Shown: positions 45,300 through 53,977 of the stretch, in pieces
How positions within the stretch are numbered: the stretch's first letter is position 1
Layout of the letters: each line of letters starts with the position of its first letter
Assembly (NCBI GenBank): GCA_002803225.1
Contig: NXFV01001767.1
Coordinates: 1-53,977, forward strand
Source of the DNA: Gamarada debralockiae
Taxonomy: Eukaryota > Ascomycota > Leotiomycetes > Helotiales > Hyphodiscaceae
Length of the DNA stretch: 53,977 nt
Direction: 5' to 3'
The notes under the pieces: generated by a model
Told to the model about the DNA's origin: nothing
Databases searched by the model: none
Seen by the model: the letters and a program-made list of their open reading frames with translations, nothing else
Translations under genes and position numbers: made by a program

Positions 45300-46031
45300 T
45301 GGCGGTGCTAATATACAGTTAGATCTAGTCACAGGTCGGATCATGATATAAGAGGATTCGTTACATATTCTTGTACAGTACACCCAATGGAGGTCTGCCT
45401 GCATTCAGACGACTAATGAGATGACGGCAGCTGCCAATTTTGAAATTGAAATGTCGCTCGGCCATTGTTATAAGTATCTTAACGTGGAGCAAGAGTAAGG
45501 ACACGAGAAAAAAGTACTATCCGGGTTCACCATATATAGCCCTTTCGTAAGGCAGTCGTCGTCCTCAACAAACCAATGAAATCAAGTCACCAACCATATT
45601 CGTCATAGTTGAAGAAACACTACTCAAAGAAAGGATCAAGGCACCTATCCAGTCTAGTTCGCGAGCAAGTCGAGTGGATCTGAAAAGGTACAATGTCAAA
45701 CGCTGCCAGGATCATAAGCCATCTAAAGAATAGGACTTTTTTCCTCCACAAAAGAAAGTTGACCGACAATTTTGCAGCGTAAATGAAAAGACGCTTTGAC
45801 ATTCGGCTGGATAGTACTTTTTGACGATTGGTCGTATCTTTGTGCAACCGACACTCACATGCATAGCCTGCTCAAATGAAGTACGCTGATAGGTTGTGCC
45901 GCATAGTACTTTTTGAACTGGAACGTAGCAGCCTTACTTTGTGGCTGGGCGGCAACCACAGACCGCATGTCTATAAGACTCCTATCTATCCGATGCTCCA
46001 TTCCATTCCATCGTTATTCACCGTCACAATA

Positions 46032-49000
46032 ATGGAACAATTTCTCTATACTACACCGCTGGAGACAGTAGATGAGGATGTTCAGGTTCGTCGCAGGCCA
46101 CCGTCTCAGCCATTCCATACTCTCCAGCCTTTTCCATGGCCTCAGCCTTCTCTTTCTATGGATCAAACCATCAATAATCAGGCTTCCGAATTTGCGGATA
46201 GTACGGACGGAGACTTGGCGATGGAGGACCTCGAAAGCATTATACCCGTTCAAATGGGAGAGGTCGACACGATGTTGCAGCCGTCAGTGATACAGCAGCA
46301 AATACAATCAATGTTCGTGCCTCGAATCTTGTCACAGCCTTCTCTTTCTATGAACCATGCTACTACCAACCAAAGTGCTCAGTTCAATCCTGGTACGAAT
46401 GAGGACTTGATGATGCAGGATCTCAGAAAAGTAACACCCTTCGCCACGGGAGATCTTAATACAATAGTGCCATCATCATCGTTACAGCAATCAACATTCA
46501 GACACCCAATCGTATCACAGACGTGGTGGCCTACCAAGAATGCCATATCTTCCGAGCATGGTATCTCTTTCGCGAGAGAGCACCAAGTGCCTGCAAAAAA
46601 TCAACCACAGCATCCGCCTGGAGTCCCGCAGCTGCAGCACGAAAGCGTGCTCCGAAAGCCCCGACTATCTCTGCAAAGAAATGGGAACCTGCCGAAGGTC
46701 GCATTCGGCAGCTCTTCGTAGATGAAGAAAGGAGTATCAAGGACCTAATGGGCACTGTTAACAAAGAATTCGGATTCACAGCCACGTAAGCCCTCAGTTG
46801 TTCTAATTCTCTCTTCATACTAATTCTATAAACAGTGAACGTCAGTACAAAGCCAAAATTCTACGGATGAGACTCAAGCGGAATGTGGAAGCAAAGGACC
46901 GAATAGCTATTGTCCAACAAATCCAATATCGAAGATACGCATTTGAAAAGGAGACGAGATATGCACGAGTTCGTGGCCACAGGATAACAGAAGCGAAGTT
47001 ACAGCGATGGATGAAGGAGCACACTACGATGAAGTGGCCAACTCTGAGCCGACCCCTTTCGCGTAAGTCAATGCTTGAAAATATAAGGAGTGTTGACTGA
47101 TGTCCACAGCACTTCCAAGTGAGATAAGCCTCCGAACCAGATCTCGCCTCGCGTCTCCAACCCTTTCAGTACTCACTATATCCAACAAAAATCTCCCTGT
47201 TACTGAATCAGTGACTACAAAACAAACCATGGATACCCCCATAACACGACTTCTCGAACACACGCATGAACTAGATACTATCATCAAGTCAGAGCAGAGT
47301 ACTGCTATATTCAACGATTTTCAGCAGATCCTAAGCAGTAGTCGCGACATTCCCATGTGTCCATGGCATGATATATGGAGTCCTGCTATAGAGGAAGATC
47401 TTATCGGCGTTCGGAATTGGATGAACCTTACTCAAGGGATTTGTCTTCGAAAAGAGTCGCAAGGTATGTAAGTAAACCTAAGCCTTGAAAAAGATTGCTG
47501 AAAGAGAGTGGTGTGCGCAGAGATAATCCAGCGTACGCCTGGTCTGAATCGCAGTCCAATCAAAGGCGCATCCAAAGCTACTCACAGGTATGGGACCTGG
47601 AGAACGCCTTATGGGAGAGTGTTAGCTGTTTTCTGCCAAATTGAAACTTCCTCACAGCACAGATCTGTTGATGAAGAACTCCCGGCACAAAGCTCAATTG
47701 CCGCAAAAATTGCAATACACCCGAGTAGTAATGGGTTGTGCCCTGTTAGAATAATTCTTGACTTAGATCCACACCTCAATCCATCTGCAACAATCACTTA
47801 CCAGGCAACAATTCCAAATGATTCTGAGGTATTCTATATCATGGAGTTCGGCGAACTTGGAGATCTACTTAAAGCCCTGGAGGCTCAGACTGCCAGTCTA
47901 ACTGATCGCGATGAGGAAGGACGGTCACTTCTCAACGTATGTAAAGTCAGGTTAGGGTCTTTAAATTAGCTGACCTCGACGAGTAGTATGCTAAAACATT
48001 TGGGCGGGTAGAATTGTGTAGGTTCTTACTTGAAAATAATTTTGACCCCAACGCGATTGAGCTTGACGACTTGGGGTACTTAGTGTAGGGTGCCTTCCAA
48101 ATATTTCTTTCGTTTGCTTAAACGTTATAAGGAGAAGAATAATAATTAAATACAGGCATGTATTTGAAATGATAGACAACAACACATTTGAACTCGCAGA
48201 ATCCGAGGACAAGGATAAGCTGTATGATATATCTGAGTGCTTCAGGCTGATGATAGAAGCTGGCGCTGACTTTGGGGCCCAAATTGATGGAATACCATGG
48301 GACCTTGGGGGGGGCAGCGGCTTCCAAGATGTCGTTTCGAATGAATGTTGCGTAAGTTCAACAAACTCTTTAACAATGTTCAGGCCTTAGAACTAATGCT
48401 CTTTAGACCACACTAAAACATGTCATCTGTTATGGAGAGCCTTTCGTCAATCCTGACATCCTTGTTGAAATAGAAGGATACTGGGTTTCGCCTTTGATTT
48501 TGCTTGCAGATAGCTGCGGCTATTGGTACTTGGACAGAATGCATGTTCTTGAGAAAGCAATCATTCTTCTCAAGTTGGGTGTTGAAATTTCGTGCCGAGG
48601 TTTTGATGGCGATACAGTTCTACACACAGTTCTGAAATGTCGTCGCGGAAATCGAAACCGCTCACATACAGAGCCAGGAGAGCTTTTGAAAGTGTTTATT
48701 GCCGCAGACGCCGATGTATTCGCGTTAAACAATGCTGGAAGTTCGCCATCCAGGGTTGCCAAGAAATATGGGCGAGAGAAAGAATGGTTGGAAGCGCTGA
48801 AATTTTGCGGATTTAATGCTAGAGAGGTTGTGAAGCAATCTATGCCAAAGAACAAGGCCTATACTGGACTGCGTCAGACTTCAAAATTGTCGTTCGAGGC
48901 ATATTGCCAAGAATGGGAGCGAAAAGGAACAGCCGAAGGCATAAGCAGGTTTGCGGAAGTTGGTAGTGAGGAAGAGAAAGACGATGAAGACGATGAAGAC

Positions 49001-49546
49001 GATGAAGACGATGAAGACGATGAAGACGATGAAGACGATGAAAGCAGTGAGGATGAGGAAGACAAGATTGTGCTTGGTAAATCTACCGACACTTGTTGCT
49101 GTGCGCAAGGGCTTTCAACAGTGCTGTCTGGGAGCATGGATTGTGACAGCAACGACTCAGCAGAGATCTTGAAAGGGGGCCCGCATGACTCTCTGCCTCA
49201 AGGCCGTGTCGAACACGAAGTTGAAACGTGGGAAGGAATGCTCGTGGACCCTGCACATCACGAGGACCACATTTCCATGGGTATAGAAAATACCCTCACG
49301 GAAATGGACCATAACGGTAACAATACACTGGGGATACCTTCAGGGCTATTATACGATCCCATGCTCAATGATCAGGCAGAGAGCATGAATGGATCGTGGG
49401 GATATGGCGCCATGGACCATGCAAGAAATCCGGATCTGACGAATGTGGCTGAAGGAGACTTCTTGGAAGAGGCGGATGTTACTTTTGAGGACGCTTTCCA
49501 AACCGACTTCGATAATTTTATGCACTCTGATCAGAGCACTCTTTAA
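46032..49546 (+). CDS. Clr5-domain ankyrin-repeat protein
   Basis: The best model has eight exons: 46032-46522, 46588-46785, 46836-47062, 47110-47463, 47521-47936, 47987-48075, 48156-48351 and 48407-49546 (3111 nt, 1036 residues). The N-terminal 160 residues are Gln/Ser/Pro-rich. The Clr5 domain reads KKWEPAEGRIRQLFVDEERS, IKDLMGTVNKEFGFTAT and, across a splice, ERQYKAKILRMRLKRN; it is a DNA-binding-like module common in filamentous fungi. A central polar region is followed by ankyrin-like repeats (DRDEEGRSLLNYAKTFGRVE; GFDGDTVLHTVLKCRRGNRN; FALNNAGSSPSRVAKKYGRE). Then come seven DDE triplets and an acidic tail. Probably a nuclear regulator (inference). Six introns are canonical; the first (46523-46587, CAAG acceptor) is weak and could instead be a frameshift in the A-run near 46595. 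Confidence 0.8.
48980..49042 (+). repeat. 9-bp minisatellite (GACGATGAA) x7, coding
   Basis: Seven perfect in-frame copies encode Asp-Asp-Glu in the Clr5-ankyrin protein. All frames of this run are open, which creates spurious long readings on both strands. Confidence 0.95.
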
Positions 49547-49726
49547 TAAAAGGAGATTTTTACTCCATATCGACTTAGGTGAATCGAAGGACTACATTGT
49601 ATGCTCATCACTCCATGAGATAATATTGCTTAGAATTGCCCCTCCCCATTCTGGTATCCCGTCAAATCCCCCCGACTGTAGGTGTATGAAGTCAAGGGAT
49701 ATAATTTACTTCAGAGCAAAGCCCTT

Positions 49727-49860
49727 ACATCCGACCAAAGACTGAGGAACACTAGGCTATCTCTCATGACTCGACGAACATGAGCCTTGCTTCGGCCTGT
49801 GAAATTCGACTTTCCCATTCAGAATACCAAATTCGGATTTTGGAAATGCAATTTTCTTTC
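49727..49860 (+). repeat. 5S rRNA-derived repeat, copy C
   Basis: Starts ACATCCGACCAAAGACTGAG, continues GAACACTAGGCTATCTC, GCCTTGCTTCGGCC and the shared body GAAATTCG...TTTCCC...AATTCGGATTTTGGAAATG. Aligns with copy B over about 110 nt, but the 5S-like 3' half is missing. Confidence 0.55.
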
Positions 49861-50157
49861 AATTTTCTGATTCTCAATACGAAAATCCAAAAACCACGTC
49901 TAACCAATTATGAGCTAGCTACTCTTCAAATCGTATCCATGAGAAACTTTGCTTCTTCGCTTAGATTGATTTTCAGAGGATCTATGTTCCTAAAGACCAA
50001 CAACTGATCACGAAATCTTAAGAAGGTTTGTTGTTCCATGACTGAGGTTCAGGTTCTTAGGAGGAACCAAATCCCATACTTGGAGAAAGCGTACTTTTCT
50101 TATCTAGTCATTTCTTGAGGCTTTATATTCTTGAGGGCGCACCCTACGGTGTTCTCG

Positions 50158-50175
50158 TGACAATATATATTGTCA
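50158..50175. repeat. Perfect 18-bp palindrome
   Basis: TGACAATATATATTGTCA lies at the border where composition switches to AT-rich repeat DNA; it may be an element end. Confidence 0.5.
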
Positions 50176-50859
50176 AATTACTTCATTTATTATTGATCTT
50201 TTTATTAATTAATTACAATAAATCGAATAGTAATCATTGATATTTTTTACTACAAAATGCAATACTTGAAATCAATATTAGATATTGATTTAGATTAATA
50301 ATTACTATATATATACAAATATTAATCGAATCGAGACTTGATATTAAGCTACTCTATATATAATTCGTCCCATTTTCCTACTAAATATACCTTTCTCCTC
50401 TTACCTGTAGTATTAATAATTCTTCTAACTAAACTACTAATTTTCCTTACTTTAATATACTCTATTAGTGTAATAGCTACTGGTAGCTGGAGGGCAGCAG
50501 GAGGGATTACAGTATATCGGAGAAGTAGCAACAGGGGAAGGGAGACAATAGTAATTGTATTGGAAAGAGGTTCTTTAGTACTAGTGCGCTCGTGTGATAT
50601 GAACTCAAGCTTGCCTTCCCAAAGTAAGGTCAATAGGCCTTACTTATCCTTCACTCCAGACTCCTAGCTTCACATGCTAGCTGTACTATTGCTGACTCTG
50701 CAACTGATTGTACACTAACTAACTGCTGACTAATCGCTGACTGTTCCTGACTGTGCAGATGTATTGAGCCTGGCTCAAGTAATAGTTGCTATGTGAAATC
50801 GCCCGTACAATCGCCCGTGAAATCGCCCGTGTACTTTCAGGGGCTAGGTTCTTGTTACA
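50176..50859 (-). repeat. Candidate 3' LTR region of the minus-strand Gypsy element
   Basis: On the minus strand a purine tract (AGAAGGGGGATAGT) is followed at 50859 by TGTAACAAGAACC, the expected polypurine tract-LTR junction downstream of pol. Inside are three tandem 12-bp units (GAAATCGCCCGT type, 50795-50830) and repeated GCTGACT words (about 50686-50755). The far boundary is not certain. Confidence 0.5.
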
Positions 50860-51179
50860 ACTATCCCCCTTCTAAGGCTACTCGTCCACGAGGAGCTAGG
50901 CTCGCATTGAACTAATAGTCTCGGCTGTCCTCATTAAAACCTAGTAGGAAAAGAGTAACAGCTGGCGTAGTAGTGTGGCAGTCCTGGTCATCATGTGACT
51001 TAAGCGAGGTTCTTACAATTGTAAGACCCACTTTATGCCTCAGGCATCAACTTCCTCGGGAAAATCCTGAGTGCCTTAGATCCTCAGGCAATAATTCGAC
51101 CTTGGCGTTATTGAGTCTCCCTAGCTTTCCTAGCCTTTTCGTACCTTCGTATCGCTCCCTACGCATTTCCCATGCCGTC

Positions 51180-53977
51180 CTCAGGCACCCAGAGATTGTA
51201 CTCAGTTAGCCATCCTTCCCACTTCACTAAGTAGTAAGTCTGTCCCTTGATAACAGCCTAGTCCTTCACTTCCTCGACCTCCCATTCTTCATCATCCTCT
51301 AGGTCTAGTAGAGGCATAAGGGGTTGACCGTCCCTAGGCTTATACTCGTCGATAGATTGAATGGGGAATACGTCATGCAATCGGTCGTATTTTTCAGGAA
51401 GGGCCAGTCGGTAGGCCTGTGCGCCGACGCGTTCCAGAATCCGTAAGGGTCCAATCCACCTTGGTTGCAGCTTCTTATCCTTGAGCCTTAGGTTTCTTGT
51501 AGACAGCTTGACTAGGTCTCCCCGCTTAAAGAGCTTAGGTTGATGTCGTTGATTGTAGTACTTGGCTTGTCGCTCCTGGCTCTGAAGTAGCTAGTCCGTA
51601 AGGTGTTTCCGTAGGTCTGTAAGGCATGTGATTCGGTCGTGTGCTGCTAGTGCCTCCCCCTTGCTAGTACTGTCCTTAGTGCTAGTGATATCGACTCGCA
51701 ATTCCGGATCATAGCCGTACAAGGCTTTAAAAGGGGTCATGCTAGTACTTGAGCTTCGGCTGTTATTGTAGGCGAATTCAGCGCTAGGCAAGAGCTTTGC
51801 CCAGTTCATCTGTTCGAGGCTGGTGTAAGCTCGGAGGTAGTTTTCGAGTATGCGGTTGAGGATTTCGGTCTGTCCGTCGGTTTGTGGATGGAAGGCAGTA
51901 CTAAGCCTTCGCTTGATCAGGGAGTAGGTACAGACCTCAGCCCAGAACTTGGAAGTAATCTTAAGTTCGATATTTTCATGGAATAAGGCTGCAAATTCAG
52001 GTGCAGCTAAGGTAGTAGTTGTCGGGATGAATTTGGCCATCTTAGTATAGCGATCCACTATAACTAGGACAGCGTCGTACTCTGTCGTCCCTATGTACAA
52101 TCTAGGGAGTTGAGTAATAAAGTCAAGTAAGACCTCCTGCCAAGGGTACTATGGCACAGGCAGAGGCTCAAGCTTGCCATATGGCTTATGCCTGGGGATT
52201 GCGATATTCTGACAGGTCGGGCAAGTAATTACATACTCCCTGACATCAGTCGCTAACCCCGGCCAGTAGAACCTGCGCTATAGCAGTTCTCTGGTCTTAT
52301 CGACGCCCCAGTGCCCTATAAGCTAGTCGTCATAGTATAAGTACAGAAGCTCTTGAATCAGTGCCTTCTATTGAGGGACAACAGCCCTTTCCTTGTAACA
52401 AAGTAAACCCCGTTGATCTAGGGTATAGCCTTCTCGGCCAGTACCTTCATGACTGGCTTTTAGCCGGCTACTACCTTCTTGGTCACTGCCAGGCTGTCGT
52501 CGAGGACCCTCATAGTCAGTAGTCTTCTAACTACTACTCTCTTGGCCCTGACCTAGCTCTTTCTTAAGCCTTATACACAAGGGATTAGTTCCCTAGAACT
52601 TCAAAATCAGGTCTATTAGACCAAGTACTGTCTTTTCACTTAGGGGGTCCTCATACTAAGTCGCATTCTTGGCTCCCCTCTTAGTGACTACCTGCAATCG
52701 TACAAGCTCGATAAGATAGCCAGTCTTACTATCCTTTGCCTTAGACGACGCACACAGTACTTAAACAGTCTGAGTAGGGGTCCGTGGACCAACAGCATCC
52801 CTTTTCAGGTCCCACTAGCCTCCAGGCTTCACACCTGAAGGACTTAAGACATTAACCCTCCGGGTTGCCTTTGCTGTATTACACAGCTCTGCCTCTGGCA
52901 GATCAAAATCAGATTCAGACCCAGCTTCAGTCCTATCGAGCTTAGGTCCCACGGCACTATATGGCCGGAAATCAGATTTGGACCCAGCTTTAGTCCTATT
53001 AAGCTTAGGTCCTTCAGCGTTATATAGCCGGAAATCAGGTTAAGACCCAGCTTTAGTCCCATCGAGCTTAGGTCCTTTGGCGTTATACCGCTGGAAATCA
53101 AGTGCTCTTCTAGCTACTTTATATAGCTGGCACTTGGCTATTTCGCATAGCACTTTAGGTCTAGCTACCTCTAGCAGATTAGTATCGGCCCTTGCGAGTC
53201 TATACTCTAGTAGGTCCTTCTATACTAGATTTGCGATTTCCCCCGCCTGGCGAGTTAAATCAAGACGACGCAATAGGCCGTCAGTAGGGTTTAATAACCC
53301 TAGTCGATATCGTATAATAAAGTTGTAAGGGGTTAAGTAGATTAGCCACCTAGCTTATCTACTATTAATTCGAGGTTGTTTTATAAACCCTTGTAAGTTT
53401 ATGTAATCCGACTATACTTTAATAGTATAACTAGTCCCGTCTAAATACTAGCGCCAGTGCTTAAAACACTCGATAATCGCCATTAGTTCCTTATTAGGAG
53501 TAGAATAGTTAAGCTTAGCTCCTTTGAATTGTTTGGAAAAGAAGGTAATAGGATACTATTTGCTAGTATTAATTTATAACTAAGATAAGATACCCCCTAG
53601 GGCTGCATTTGAAGCATTAGCCTCTAGGCGAATAAGTAGGTTAGGGTTATAGTATCGAAGTAAAGGCGCTATTTAAAAGGCGCCTAGTAGATTAAGGAAG
53701 GCCTATTGCTAGAGACTACCCTAGGCCTTACTAAAATCGCCGGTTTTTCGTCCGTTGATACTACTCTTTAATAGTAACGTAAGAGGTCAAGCGATAGCTA
53801 AGTACCCCTTAATAAAGTGTCTATAGAAGTTATAAAAACCTAGTAGGACTTAAAGGTCTTAGTAACTTCTTAAAGGGTAACTCTCCTATTCTTTAATAGT
53901 ACGTACGCGCTTAGAGTCTATATATATACCTTATACTCCTATAATAAAGCCTAAGAATTCGATCTCCTTCTAGTAGA
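51180..53977 (-). mobile_element. Chromodomain Ty3/Gypsy element, RIP-damaged, truncated by window end
   Basis: Reading leftward on the minus strand: end of RT (RTIKEW..., LLGFYNFYRHFIKG-like) at about 53940-53800; RNase H at about 53660-53250 (PNLLIRLEANASNAALGG; FKGAKLNYSTPNKELMAIIE; RHRPGLL-type end). Integrase zinc-binding region is near 52290-52190 (CPTCQNIAIPRHKPYGKLEP). The integrase core is open at 52100-51591 (AVLVIVDRYTKMAKFIPTTT; STAFHPQTDGQTEILNRILE; LPSAEFAYNNSRSSSTSMTP; PFKALYGYDPEL). A chromodomain is at about 51300-51180 (YYLVKWEGWLTEYNLWVPED). Stops are mostly TAG at former W/Q codons. The integrase core is spared relative to the RT, which is much more TA-rich. Confidence 0.85.
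52910..53098 (-). repeat. Three tandem 63-bp units inside Gypsy pol
   Basis: Units 52910-52972, 52973-53035 and 53036-53098 are each exactly 63 bp and roughly 80-90% alike. They are in frame (21 residues each, pattern DLSxxGLKLGxNLISG) between RNase H and integrase. Confidence 0.85.

Noticed and set aside
48874..49152. Long minus-strand readings rich in Ser or in VFI repeats
   Set aside because: They are antisense products of the GACGATGAA minisatellite, which is open in every frame; the plus strand has the clear protein.
37885..49860. Functional 5S rRNA genes
   Set aside because: None of the three copies has a contiguous 118-nt 5S with intact internal promoter; all are diverged or interrupted.

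Overview
The window reads as a filamentous ascomycete (Pezizomycotina) nuclear contig, most likely Leotiomycetes-like. The evidence is short GT-AG introns (about 50-85 nt), fungal-only families (DUF6594, the Clr5 domain, F-box-like proteins, a Leotiomycete-type orphan family), Tad1-like LINE, hAT, Tc1/mariner and Gypsy elements, and mutated repeats with the signature of RIP (repeat-induced point mutation): CA/TG depleted, TA and TAG abundant, W/Q codons turned into stops. Placement below Pezizomycotina is inference.

Layout. 1-8.05 kb is a RIP-eroded transposon block: a plus-strand Gypsy pol, an oppositely oriented LTR with AT-rich remnants, and a hAT transposase relic. 8.4-50.1 kb is gene-bearing DNA of ordinary composition. 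50.15-53.98 kb returns to a RIP-eroded, minus-strand chromodomain Gypsy element whose 5' part lies beyond the window.

Intact genes that I could model fully: a secreted tannase/feruloyl esterase (8480-10111), an F-box-like protein (14311-15642, -), a NodB polysaccharide deacetylase of the HP0310/PgdA type (22626-23674, -), a VPS9-ankyrin-PX protein (24353-28513, four exons), TMA20/MCT-1 (31278-32113, -), an I78-type protease inhibitor (33728-34077, -), a secreted Ser/Thr-rich single-pass membrane protein (35323-36402), and a Clr5-ankyrin protein (46032-49546, eight exons). A compact retropepsin-like gene with a charged tail sits at 10931-11517.

Decaying genes are interleaved with these. They include a DUF6594 gene with one missing base, the C-terminal half of a GH18 chitinase with an in-frame stop, a Myb/SANT-like gene with frame breaks and a stop, a Leotiomycete-family gene with a one-base frameshift, and a WW-like-domain gene with two breaks. 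The core cellular genes are intact, so selective decay of dispensable genes is more likely than random sequencing error.

The least expected signals are small structured repeats. One is an 86-bp sequence inside a chitinase-remnant intron that can fold into a three-way junction flanked by TTA. The other is a dispersed family of three copies whose head is derived from 5S rRNA, one copy of which also carries the 5S 3' end. No complete new multi-gene system is evident; nothing here looks like a metabolic gene cluster.
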